Shown: one piece after another, positions 29,701 to 42,000 of the stretch
How the letters are laid out: the number at the start of each line of letters is the position of its first letter
Position numbering within the stretch: the stretch's first letter is position 1
NCBI RefSeq assembly: GCF_020283565.1
Contig: NC_060060.1
Span: 26,722,001 to 26,786,000 of the forward strand
Direction of reading: 5' to 3'
DNA: 64,000 bases
Source: Trifolium pratense
Lineage: Eukaryota; Streptophyta; Magnoliopsida; Fabales; Fabaceae
Notes under the pieces: model-generated
What the model saw: only the letters and a program-made list of their open reading frames with translations
Databases searched by the model: none
What the model was told of the DNA's origin: nothing
Position numbers and translations under genes: made by a program

Positions 29701-31583
29701 TCGATGAGCAGAACTGAAATGTGGTGTTCAGCCAACAAAACTAAGATGAAGTAAAAGAGTAAAACTATAAATTATAGAAACTGGTCTAGTACTATTAACA
29801 CTAAACACATGTAATTGTGCACCAACTCAGTATGGCTTTTAAGACAATTCAAGCAAATCAAGCATATGTTCGGAGAAGCATGTGCTCCAATTATATATTC
29901 TATCATCTTATAACCTCATGAGTCACCTCTAGCTAGTTTTGTTATACCATCTCCCCCTAACCAACTCAGTACATCAGATCAATGCATCATTCAAAAATCC
30001 CCAACCATGCTTCATGTACCATCAAACTATGTAGACTAGTTATACTAAAAGTTGTCGATCTGGCATGAATCAGATTGGATATACCAAAATACACCAGATC
30101 ATTGCATCATTATATAGAAAGAACATATATACTTACATTTTTAAAAAGAGGGTCCAGTAAGCTCTTGGCATTAGGTGTTGCGATAACTCTAGTATTTGGA
30201 AATTTCTGAGAAAAGGGGTTTAGGGTCTTCAAATGGCAATGATCATCAAGGCTTTGAGTAATGAGTAAGCAATCAATTTCAGGAAGATCACTGAGCTGCA
30301 CTATAGAAGCATACAGGTTATATAGCAAGATCGTGACTTTCCACACCTTGTTGTAACAAAGAGGTAATCATTGCCTAGGGGCGTACACGGGTCACGTTGA
30401 GTCAGTTTTGGCTAGACCGTTACCCAATCCAATCAAAATTCATCACTTCGGATTGGATAAAAAAAATCAATATTTTTCGTTAAAATCCAAGACAACCCAG
30501 CCCGGTAAGAAACTTTAAAAAAATATGACATTTTATTCTTTGAAAATTTGAACATTTAAACTAAATTTCATGGTTTAAAATTCCATCATTTGAGGGTTTG
30601 AAATCATAGATTGTTATCCGAACCACATCACTTAGACTCTGATCTGGTTAGGTTCAATTAAAACTAGAAAAACCAAAGATGGTTAATCTTTGCTCCGATT
30701 AAATTGATCAGAATCCCTCCCATCTACCAGGAGATATCTCTTTGTAGTATAAATCGCAAATCATACCAGGAGAGATATCTTCCGGTAGTGTTTTTTCTAG
30801 TGTGAGCAATGCAGGGGGCTAAGAGCAAGCATCAAAACCAAACGCTTTGAATTGATTTGCCTCTTTCGGTTGACCCGTATTCATGAACAACCCCTATCAC
30901 AATCCATAAGTAACAAACTAGTAGCCTCCATCAAAAGTGAAAAAGATACCTGGAAATTCTTTACAAATTTCTTAGAAGCATCATATAGCCAAGGGATTCC
31001 AAAATCTAAGTTACCCACCAAAATTGGATCAACCAATATGTTGGCCCCAGCCACATTCCACAGCCAACTATTTCCCTATATCCAAAACAACACAACCCAT
31101 GTCAAAAAATCATAAAAACTAAACACAAATAATTGAAATGGCAAGAACCTTAAAAACCCACTTCTAAATATGTAAGTTTGAAGGAATCATCAGTTACAGA
31201 GATATCCGACACAACTGAGTTGTCAGCAGAAACAGTACAACTCAATCTGAAAATAAACATAACATAACATTTGGTCACTATTAAAAAAAACACTTTTCAG
31301 TTTATTGAATAATATTTATATTTCTGTCGAATAGACTAGATATATCGGTTATTCAATAAAACAAAAAAAAAATGAATGAATACTAGTTTGTTAAGTGAAC
31401 ATTAAAAGTGTGATAGAAACTGACTGACTTGGAAATTTTGGTGTTTAATCCGGTGGAAGTTGAAGTGGCAATAGTTGAGATGAAACCAGGTGCAGATGAG
31501 AAAGAGGGATTGAAACAGTGTCTTCTTCTTATGGGGTTAGAGGTTTTGTTGAGAAGGAGAGAATTGCATTGTAATGTGGCCAT
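23741..31583 (-). CDS. Divergent metallo-beta-lactamase-fold protein, probably plastid
   Basis: Minus-strand exons: 31583-31429, 31246-31162, 31075-30950, 30295-30137, 29574-29456, 29029-28838, 28367-28277, 23821-23741. All introns are GT..AG. The 1008 joined bases give 335 residues. The first ~60 residues are rich in Ser, Thr, Arg and Asn with few acidic residues, as in a plastid transit peptide. The body has the metallo-hydrolase layout of the UlaG-like type: LEGNSWLWNVAGANILVDP (from residue ~78), the metal-motif position ITQSLDDHCHLKTL (~residues 134-147), and later strands up to IVITPVIKQ and LVSGQEDAVKLAKLL. Two of the usual metal His in THxHxDH are replaced here (TQSLDDH), so hydrolase activity is uncertain. 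From recall, this resembles an Arabidopsis gene annotated only as a metallo-hydrolase/oxidoreductase. The last intron is 4.45 kb because of retroelement insertions. Confidence 0.88.
25198..26750 (+). mobile_element. Rearranged copia remnant with inverted LTRs
   Basis: An LTR starts TGTTAATTAGG at 25198 and ends CCTGACA at 25553. It is followed by TGGTATGAG, a damaged tRNA-Met primer site. The same LTR lies in the opposite orientation at about 26008-26174 (TGTCAGGAATT...CTAATTAACA). After it comes a gag-like frame (26196-26385) ending in a zinc-knuckle-like CDHCHKNQMH and then NGHPQ in another frame. Element LTRs should be direct repeats, so this is a rearranged or doubly inserted relic. It is broken by stops and frameshifts. 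Confidence 0.65.
25309..25482. mobile_element. MITE nested in the copia LTR
   Basis: Inverted ends GGTGAA..TTCACC enclose an imperfect palindrome (caaatagtatt / aatactatttg in the middle). Flanks ttactgat and ttacggat form a near-perfect target duplication. The opposite-orientation LTR copy at 26008-26174 lacks these 174 bases, so it serves as the empty-site comparison. Confidence 0.75.
30376..30896. mobile_element. Possible hAT-type non-autonomous element in an intron
   Basis: The ends are TAGGGGCGTACACGGGTC on the left and GACCCGTATTCATGAACAACCCCTA, reverse-complementary in part, on the right. The terminal TAGGGG-type ends are typical of hAT-like elements. The 8-bp flanks match poorly. It lies in intron 3 of the metallo-hydrolase-like gene and has no coding capacity. 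Confidence 0.45.
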
Positions 31584-31775
31584 GGTGGTGATGGTTGGTT
31601 GATAGGTGATTTACTGACTAAACCGTCTCTGCTTAATATGTAACGTCGCCCACTCAATCGCCACCCGTTCATATGTTACGATTCTTGTTGGCTATTGCTT
31701 AAACAGTTTGCCACTTGGCATGTTATAAATGACGTGTTTTTGCAAGTGCTTCTCTACTGATTGTTTTTTTTAATA

Positions 31776-31953
31776 GGAGAATGTTAACTTGTGCCCTTAA
31801 GGTTCATGTTAAGAAGATAAATGTGGAAAATATTTATTGAATTTGTGTTGTATTCAATTCTCTAAATATTAAATTCTTTGTATTATTAAATGTTATATAT
31901 TTCTATTTTTAGGTAGCTTAACATGTGTCTTTAAGCACAAGTTAACATGACCC
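31776..31953. mobile_element. MITE related to the GGGTCATGCTAA family
   Basis: The ends GGAGAATGTTAACTTGTGCC and the complement of GCACAAGTTAACATGACCC form ~28-bp inverted repeats around an AT-rich core. The end sequence is close to the copies at 15681-15866 and 63084-63276. The flanks share taata. Confidence 0.6.
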
Positions 31954-31958
31954 TAATA

Positions 31959-31960
<2 letters not shown>

Positions 31961-32001
<41 letters not shown>
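31961..32001. repeat. (AAT)n microsatellite
   Basis: About 13 AAT units between two MITEs. Confidence 0.95.
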
Positions 32002-32015
32002 GTAATTTTTTTTAG

Positions 32016-32517
32016 TTTAATTGATATGCACTGGCGTTGTAAAATAGTTTTACACAGGGACGGATCCAGAAATTAATAAGACAAGGCGCCGAAAAATATA
32101 ATATTAAATGTTAAATAAGTAAAGTCTGAATTTAGTAGCAAGATGATTAAATAAAGTCTGACAAAAAAATTTCTTTCAAAAAATTGATAGTATAATTTTA
32201 AAAGTAGTGTATTCCATTTTTATTTCCTTAATCATTACTACTGATCTTAAATATGACTAAGAAAGGAGGGAGTATAATCTTTTTATTCAATATGACTACA
32301 GATATATTATTAGTATTGTAAGCGAATGAACAAGAGGGAGGGAGGGGCCCAAGCCCCTGCTTGCCCCTGCCCAAGTCCGTCCCTACTTACACGATCGTCC
32401 AATAAATAATTATCATTTCGCCATGTCATGTCAAGAAAGTTGGGTGATATGACGGAAAACTTGGTATTGGTTGGCAGTGTAAAATTATTTTACACCGTCG
32501 ATGCATATCAATTAAAT
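32016..32517. mobile_element. MITE (TTTAATTGATATGCAC family) carrying a nested element
   Basis: The ends are tttaattgatatgcactgg and the complement of gatgcatatcaattaaa. Apart from a 332-base insert (32053-32384), it aligns along its length with the reverse complement of the copy at 51427-51594, including the cgtccaataa and cttggtattggtt blocks. Confidence 0.8.
32053..32384. mobile_element. hAT-type MITE nested in another MITE
   Basis: The ends AGGGACGGATCC and GTCCGTCCCT are reverse complements in their outer nine bases. Flanks ttttacac and acttacac are an imperfect 8-bp duplication, the size made by hAT transposases. The uninterrupted sibling copy at 51427-51594 shows where the insertion happened. 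Confidence 0.7.
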
Positions 32518-32936
32518 TTTTTTTTATATCAAAAGTATTTTTTTTTCTTTGTTGATTGATTGATAATAAAACTCTAAAGTACAGTTCATTTTTTTTTTGA
32601 CAGAAGTAGAGTACAATTTGAAACGTTGATGTTGTGGAATTTGAAGTGTGTTCGTTAAAACTCTAACAATTTGTGAGCTGAGAAACGAAACGCTTCCCGT
32701 GGTGGCCACTCCAGTCCTCCTCCGTGGTGGCCTTCCATAATCAATAATCAACAAGATTACTAAACTAAACCCATTGATTGAGTCGCATCAAAACAAAGAA
32801 ACTATTATTATTATTATTTTATACTTTTTACTACTCAAAATCAATTTATTTCTTTCTTATGCTTCTTAATCAATTCATTCCTACCACCTTCCATCTACGC
32901 AATTTCCCAACGCTTCTTCTTTTTCTCTTTTCTTCT

Positions 32937-32948
32937 TATATATAAATA
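32937..32948 (+). promoter_or_regulatory. Candidate TATA box of MED25
   Basis: tatatataaata lies 107 bases before the MED25 start codon, followed by a pyrimidine- and CA-rich leader. This fits a plant TATA box with transcription starting near 32970. Confidence 0.55.
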
Positions 32949-33054
32949 AATAAAACCCCAATTTCTCTTCTTCACTCACACCACACCAACACTATAACCT
33001 AAATATTATTACTCTCTTTCGTTCTCGTTCTTCAAATTCTGCTTTTGCCTCACC

Positions 33055-36000
33055 ATGGCAGAGAAACAGGTCATCGTCGTTGTCGAAAGCACCGCCGCTA
33101 TGGGACCTTACTGGGACACTCTTCAATTGGATTATCTCCATAAAATCGTCAGGTACCATCTCTCTCTCATTATTATTAATATTCTGATTTATTCAATTCT
33201 ATCAATATTAGGGTTTTCTTGGAATTTAGGCTTCAATTGTGTTGATTGTTGTTGATTAATTAAGAAGTGAAAATGAAATTGTGTTGATCGTTGTTAGGTT
33301 AGGTTTATTGGAGAGAAACTGTTAGTTAGTGGTAGATTTTAACAAACATGTCTGACCTAATTGGTGGCATTAGCCTAGTATATGTGAACAGTGTTATTCG
33401 ATTCAATTCAATGATTCACGCACGATTGTTTGAAACTGATATAGATTAGTATTCGCAGCCTCAATGTTCGATGTGTTTTGTGATTCATATACCAAATATC
33501 AACACATATTTATTGCCATGATCCAAATGCTTCTTTACAGTCAAAGACATCATTTGGCAATTGGCACCATTTTGGCGTAAAACCTTTCTCTTATCACTAA
33601 TGGCGAATAGCTCAAAAGAAATTAGTCCAACTCAGAGGATACCGAGAATCCACTAAAAATTCCCAATAACCTTTTTCTTAATGAAACTGACTTCCTGGAA
33701 ATGCAAAAGTAAACAACTAGTGGTATCTTATCGAGAACCCAAGACAACACATTTCTTTTGGCAATTAGGATTCAACAGAAGTCTTAGCTTAACATAGATG
33801 GTCTCTTCGGTACCACATTAAGACTTGGCACCTAGTAGAAGAAATGGATCAGCCATTATGCTTAAATGTTGGATAGTTCCATTTTTATATGCATGTATGC
33901 AGATATCTGTTATTTCGTCTCATCACAAGCATCGAGCTATTTTCAAGGCTATATCATCATAGCTCATATGATTCACATGTTTTAACCTATTGTGGTATTG
34001 TTACAGGTGCTTCGGTGGTAACGAGTCAACTGGGCAGGTATACTTTATACTTCGGTGAAAATTTCATTCTTTGAAAAAAATGAATGAAAATATTAGAATC
34101 TAAAGTGTTACTTGAACACTTATGATTTGTCTTAATATCTTATTTACTGAATATATATTAGTTATTTTCATTGGCTTTGGATAAAAATACTGTCTTTCCC
34201 ACAGGCTTGACAGCATAATAACTTGCTTAAAGCCCAAAGTTTTTCTTGCTGTTAAGGAATACTGTTATATATATCGTTCCTCCCCCAACTTCCATTCTCA
34301 GCAAATAAAGATATTCTTGCTAGTTTTTTAATGCAAAAATTCCCTAAAATCCGTAACCCTAACTATGATTAGTGAGTTACTCATGACAAATGTTTATGTC
34401 TTGCCCCTTTTTTTATTCTGCACTAATCTAGCTGCTTCTAGTGTTTGTGTTTTGTGGTTTGGTATACCCTAGGATTTTTAGTATTTAGGGCTTTCATTTA
34501 CAATGTTGTTAAAACTGCGATCTATATCGTAAAATCGTACAATTTCATTGATTTATTTGTTTTTGCATTTATTTCTTCATAGTCTTTGTTCATTTTTTCA
34601 TGGCTGAGTTTCGCAAGTTTAATTTCAAGGCTAAAGCCTGCCAGAAAAGTTCATTTTACTTTTCTTAATTTGGGTCTACCACAGTCACAAAGAAAGGTTG
34701 AATGGTGAAATTGATTTGATTTTAAGCTGGTAGCTGCAAACCAATTTGAAATACAAGAATTGAAAGATAAATATGGTGAAATCATATTCAATTGGTCAAG
34801 CGATTTCAAAAACACCTCACTAAGAAGGCTGGTGATAGGGATGTTGTTGAAAGGGATGAGTGGAAAGAGAGAAAATACCTGATTAAGCTTGGTGAAATCC
34901 CTTGATCAATTTTGACCTATCTATCTTGCAATTCTTGTATATACATCTGATGTGTTGTAAGCATAATTCATTCAATAAAATATATTGGTTCAAATATGAT
35001 TTTATTCCCTGCAGTTATGTTTTTTTGGTTTTTGTCCCAGCACATTAAAAAGTTGTTGTTTTTAGTCCCTAATGTCATGTGTGGTCCAATAAAATCCTGC
35101 ATCATGGCCCAACAAGCTAACGTCAGGGACTAAACGCAACAATTTTTGAATTTACAGGGACTAAATTCAAACAAAAAACTCACAGGGACTAAAACCAAAA
35201 CACACCGTAATTGACCAAGTCATATTTTAACCAAATATATTTTTACGTAATTCTTGAGATTAAAATAGGCATTTCTCATCTTATAAATCGGTTTTGTTAG
35301 GTTAAGTTAGACCCTACCTAAAAATTGAAGACATTATTAAAGTGTATACAAGATCCATTAGATCTCCACCATATTATCCACACACCAAGCCCGTAGTTCT
35401 GGGTTTCAGGTGATGTATTTGGAAAAATCCAAATCCCACATTACCTAGAGAGTTGTGAAGAGTTTATAAAGAATGAATATCCATCAACGTAAGAAATACT
35501 TTTGTGGGATTCAGTACCTAAAAATCTAAGAGACAAAAAGATAAATTGTTTTGGTATATCATTGCTTAGTGAGCACATGTGTGCGTTTGTTCAAATCATA
35601 ATTTTCTTGTGTAATGACGTTCTTGTGATTCATCTATTGATTTTATAATCTTCCCTTTCTTTTGCAGAAGCCTTCTGTTTCCAACGTTGAGTTTGCCCTA
35701 GTCACCTATAATACTCATGGGTGTTATTCTGGTACAGTTTTGCTAATTTTATTATTTCCTGCTTTGTGAAGCATTGCTTTGTTAAAACTGTTCATGCCAG
35801 AATTTTTGCATTGTGTCAGAATTAACTTCTTGCTGCTACCCATGATAGTTGATTTATTTTAAATTACCCAGTTCCTGTATTTAAATAAAGTGTCACATAC
35901 TAATAAAGAAGGAAAACTGATTAAACTTGTTTGTATCTATAAAATTTTCACAGTTTGAGCACACATGTGTGGGTGTGGGATGTTAAACTATAAAATGGAC

Positions 36001-39000
36001 AAGATTTTGCTGAAAACATTGTTTCTTGGATTTTACTATGCTCGAATTCTTTCTATCTTCTTTTACACTAGCAAATGGGTGTTCGAGTGTGGGAAGTTAG
36101 GCTATAATGATTATACTTTCCATAGCATAACTTTTGGATTTTTAGGGTTCTTGAAATCTATCCAACTTTTTTTACAATTTACACTGGCAAATTTATGTGC
36201 AATTGACAATCTACTGTGTATTTTTACTTATCTTAGCATCACTGGATGCAGGTATCCTCGTGCAACGAACCGGCTGGACAAAAGACCCAGATGTTTTCTT
36301 ACAGTGGCTATCATCTATACCCTTTTCTGGTGGAGGTTTTAATGACGCGGCAATTGCTGAAGGGCTCGCTGAAGCTTTAATGGTATGCATACTCTCTATA
36401 TATTAAGTTTGCTGTTTATTCTTTTAATTTTCATACAATATATGTTGATCCTCATTCCTTTGTACTGTTTCCTTTAAGTCCTTTATCATCTATGTTTGTG
36501 CATGTGCACATTTTATGTGTATGGATGTTTTTCCTTCTTTTGTTTTTGACAGTCTGTTTTTCCTTTTTTAATATGATGTCTTGGCTTCATTTATTTTGAT
36601 CAAAATGTTGTCATGTAACCATAGAAAAATGGGGAACATAGAATCATATGATTAGGGACAGCGAATTAAGTATCCACTATCTATGGATCTAGGTATAGCA
36701 ATAATGGTCTTGAGTATCTCTGGCGGGAGTGTATGTAATGAAGTGATTTAGGATAGGAGATAAAGTTGTTGAGATAGTCTTAGGTGTGAAACATACACAC
36801 TCAAAGAAGGTAATCGGTTGAGGCCAGATACTGGTAGAGACTAGGAGGAATAACAATAATAACCTTTTGCGATCAGTAGTCTTTTGCGATCATAAGGACT
36901 TCTGAAGCATGAAGCTTCCAACAGTAACACTGCTCATTTTATTTTTTTTGATATATTAACACTGCTCATTTTTAGGTGGCTCAACGTTAGACCTAGAATA
37001 GTCTTTGCCACCATGTTTAAAGAGGAAAGAAATGGAAACATATGATGAAATTTACGTGTCTTAAACAATGGGGCTCTATTATATACACATACAGACATGT
37101 GAGCCAACTGAAGATACCAACCCTTCTTGCTATTTGAGGCCCTGTTTCTTTTTCCTTGTCCATGTCTTTTACACCGTACTGTTCAGTTCCTATATGTAGT
37201 GTACTATTATAATCTTCTACTACTAGATAAAATAATCCTTTACGTACGAGCTATACAAAATCGTAAACAGCCTTGATTAATAGTTACCTTTGGGCTTAGA
37301 TTTTGTTTTGTTTGTGATGCTACACTTTTCCTAAATGTGTTTTTCTTTTTAATCGTGGATAGTCCAGTCTATTCTGTGCTCATCTTCATTTCTTTTAAGC
37401 CTTCCTTGGTTACTACTGATGTAATCAGTACACCAAAACTCCTGTCTTATTTTCATCATCTTTTGATTGCTTGGATGTATTTTTTGAAGCGTAATTTTTT
37501 TAGCAATTTCAGTATCTACACCCTACATAGTTTTAATATATTGTTTCAAACTTGCTTGTTGGACAACTTTATGAACATATCTTGTAAGATTGATTTTAAT
37601 GCTCACTCAATGCTGGAATGCTTAGATGTTCCCCCCTTCTCAAAGTGGAGGCCCAAATCAGCAGAATGTGGATATGCACATGCATTGTATCCTTGTGGCA
37701 GCCAGTAATCCTTACCCATTGCAGACACCAGTATATGTTCCGCAACTGCCGAGTCTAGAGCAGAGTGAATCCATTGACTCAGACCCAGGGAACCAATTAT
37801 ATGATGCTGAAGCTGTTGCTAAAGTGTTTCCGCAGGTACTTTGTTTTTTTATTTGATTTGTATGGCACTCTATATCTTCGATGCTGTGAGATTCTAAATC
37901 TGTTCACTTGTTAATGGAATGCGATACTCTGTATGCAGTTTTCTGTTTCTCTATCGGTCATCTGCCCAAAACAACTTCCCAAAGTTAAAGCCATCTACAA
38001 TGCGGTAATGATGATTTACCACTCTTATACTAAAATTATAATCTGTATTTATTTGTTTATTTTGAAAGATTCCCACACTTCATTGTAATAGAAAGTTTGA
38101 AAATATGGGTAACCTGGATTCCTGGGAATTAATAATACACTCAAATGTAATTTTAACTAGTACTAAACACGAGAACAGTACACTTGCAAGTTCACATTTT
38201 CTGGACTAGTTTTGCATTTCTTGAAACATACACACTAATATTTTCAAGATCACAAATTTTTCTAATATTTTCAAAAATATGCTAAATATATTATAGGCAA
38301 AATTACACCAGAGGTCCTTTATCTTATTTATTTGTAACATATTGGTCCTTTATCTTTTTTTTTGTCCCAATCAAGTCCTTTATCTTTATAAATTGTCACG
38401 AATTGATATTTTTTTTCATTTTTTTATTTAAAAATATGATGAAGTGGCAAGCCACATAGGATAATATGATTTTTTTAATAATTTTTTTTTTTGAAAATTT
38501 TTAAAATAAAAAAATCATATGAACATTCATCATGTTCTTCATCTCCTTCATCATTTTCATCACTTTATCCAATAACAAAATACACCCCAAATACACCTCA
38601 AAATTAAATAAACGTATGTGTTTTGTTTATCTCAATATTCTTCTCAACTCTAAAATTGAAATCCCCAATTCTCATAAACCCTAAATTTACCAAATAAAAA
38701 ATATGAGGATTAATGCAGTAGGGGCAAAAATTAAAGACCATATGATGGCCTTATGAAGGAGAAAAGATACTTGTAACAATCAAACTATAATGGACAGCTC
38801 CGCCCATCAAAAAACAAATACTGGACAGCTCCAGCAACAATGAATGTTTCAATTTTTTAGCAAAACTAACACTATAAGTATTAGTCTGCTTTTATTTAGG
38901 CAAAAATGGAGGGGAATGCTTTCCGTATGAAATTTTCTGGGTTGATGAATAATATTTATCATTCTCATATTTTTTATTTAATAAATTTAGGGTTTAATGA

Positions 39001-42000
39001 GAATTAGGGATTTTTATTTTTGAGTTTAGAATAAGATTGAGGTAAATAAAACACATAAATTTATATAATTTTGAGGGGTATTTGTGTGTATTTTGTTAAC
39101 GGATAATGAAGAAGATGATGAATGTTCATATGATTTTTTAGTTTTTAAAAAATTTCAATAAAAAAAATTATTAAGAAAATCATATTATCCTACGTGGCTT
39201 GCCACTTCATCATATTTCTAATAAAAAATGAAAAAAAGGATCAATCTGTGACAATTTATAAAGATAAAGGACTTGATTGGGACAAAAAAAAGATAAAGGA
39301 CCAATCTGTTACAAATAAATAAGATAAAGGACCTCTGGTGTAATTTTGCCTATATTATAAGTTATTATACTGATATTATTAGGAAAAGTAACTTTTTTTT
39401 CCTGCTATTGAATAATTTTTATGATATTGATAACATCCTTTTGGCACTGCAGGGAAAACGAAATAATAGAGCTGCTGAACCACCAGTTGATCCTAAAGCC
39501 ACTCATTTTCTTATTTTAATATCAGAAGGTTTCAGGGAAGCCCGTGGTGCCTTGAGTCGTTCTGGAACGAACTTGCCTTCAAATCAAAGTCCTGTAAAAG
39601 TAGACGTTGTATCTGTCACACCCGTTACAGGGGCACCCCCAACTTCATTGCCATCAGGTTGTTTATGCATATGCAGTATCTGCACTCCTTGTATTAAGTA
39701 ATAGGGATATACTTAAAAAAATAAGTTTGCATGGTTACTTTATTTTTCTTGTCTTTCCTTTTACATAATTTTGAATACCAACTTCGTAGCACTTATAGCT
39801 AGAATAGAAGTTTGTTCAGAAGATTTATTCTTGAGGTGTTATGTTTACGGTTTTGCAACCAATGAATCCTGAGGGATAGAGGTAGAAATCAAGGATATTA
39901 GCTGGGCCAGAAAGAATTGATTGTAGAAGGACTGACCTATTCCCTCATTCCTATCAAGATGACTAAGTCAGGGCTAGATCTTTCTTTGAGAGTTAGTTGG
40001 GTAGGGTCACTCTAAGATCAAGAAATCCCGAGTCATGGTCCACATGAACAACCTGTTAGGCTATAACTTACATTGGTGAATTGGACCAACACCTTTAAAT
40101 TCAAAGTTCAAAAGTTTAAAGCTTCCTTCGTTTGTGGGCCCACCCCGGACCTGTTCAACAAGTGCTTGGGGTAAGTATTTTCAGGCTCACGGTTGCTGGG
40201 AGGGCTGGATGGGAAATAGCAAAAATACTCTCTCAAAACTCACAAGGCATAACTGAATGCAGGGACAGGGAGCAGTAGAGTATAGGTAGTGGAATTTTGT
40301 AATGAAGGGATGGGTGAATGTGAGGGATATCATTTACTTTCTTCCTTTTGCAAGAGATTCATCTCCATTCATTGTAAATTACTTTACTGTTTTATTCATC
40401 TTGTATAGATTCATCCTCTGAGTTTGTCATTAATTCTATTTCCATCAGTTTCAGTTTATCATAGTGTTTGTTCCTATCAAACAACAACTGTACGCAGATC
40501 TGAAATAACAGCAAGTGAACAAGAAAAAAGCATAAAAAATACAATACCCGAATTATGTAGGCTAGTCTGGTCTTATTTTGTTGAGAATTTATGTACTCGT
40601 GCATTTCTCTTATTCTTGCATCTTCTATTATGTTAAACATATGTTGTGGTTGTGGCAGTCAATTTTGTAAAAAACAATGATCTTGATTGAAAGTCTTCTT
40701 ACATTGCTATACTTTTAAATGGAAAAAGAATTGCTGTCTTCTTTATTTAACTGAAAAGTACAATACCATAATTCATGAGCAGGTAGTTGCTTTAGAGCTC
40801 TTAGTTTGTCATACTTGGTTGGTCAGCAGTTTATTCTAAGTGGCTTATTTATTCTTTTGACACACAGGTTGAAAAGGTACTATTGTTAACTAGTTTTCTG
40901 TGATTTTTTAGTGAATGGATCTATTACAAACCGGCAGCCAATACCTGCTGGGAATGTGACTCCTGCTACTGTGAAAGTGGTAAACTTATATCTAGATAAT
41001 CACTTTAACTTTCATGTAAACTATGCACTTCAATTTTTATGATTCAATTTTTCAAATGATCCTGGATTTATATGATAATTCTTCAGGAGCCAGTTCCTGT
41101 AACTTCCATGGTAAATGGACCAGCTTTTCCTCATAATCCGTCAGTTCCGCGTGTTACTAGTAATGGTCAAGGAATTCCAAGCTTGCAGACATCTTCTCCA
41201 TCTTCTGTTTCTCAAGATATTATGACAAATAATGAAAATGCACAGGATACAAAGCCTACAGTGTCAATGTTGCAGCCATCACGGCCTGCGAATCCGGCTC
41301 AAGCGAATGTGAACATTTTGAATAATCTCTCTCAAGTACGACAGGTAATGAACTCTGCCGCTTTAAGTGGCGGAACTTCTATGGGACTTCAGTCAATGGG
41401 CCAGACTCCTGTTGCCATGCACATGTCAAACATGATATCTAGTGGAACGACATCTTCTGGACCTACAGGTCAAAATGTATTTTCATCCGGACCGCCAGTA
41501 ATGACTAGTTCTGGATCTCTTACTGCTTCTGCACAGGTCGGACCAAACTCAGGTCTTGCTTCATTAACGTCAGCCACTTCTAATTTGACTTCAAGTCCAA
41601 ACAATGGGACTTCACAACCATTAGCTAATCTTCAAGGAACTGTTAGTATGGGACAACAGGTTCCCGGTATGAACCCAGGAAACCTTTCAGGGGCCCAAAT
41701 GGTGCAAGGCGGAGTTAACATGAACCAAAATGTAATGAATGGCCTCAATCAATCAGGTGTCTCTTCTGGAACTGGCGCAATGATTCCCACTCCTGGAATG
41801 CCTCAACAAGTACAATCAAGCATGCAGCCGCTTGTGAATAATGCAGCTGCTGCTAATATGCCTTTGTCCCAACAGACGGCTTCTTCACAATCAAAATATA
41901 TAAAGGTCTGGGAGGTATGTCCACTTCTTTCTTAAGCCTATATTAAAGTTTATATCTCTGATTTTACAGCAGTGTCTAGAAGTTTCTCAAGAATTTCAGT

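Larger units (their letters stand above)
31584..33054. other. Divergent intergenic region between metallo-hydrolase-like gene and MED25
   Basis: The two start codons are 1471 bases apart and face away from each other, so their promoters share this stretch. It is not a compact bidirectional promoter: about half of it is MITE sequence (31776-31953 and 32016-32517) and an (AAT)n microsatellite. The MED25-side promoter is likely within 32520-33054. Confidence 0.75.
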
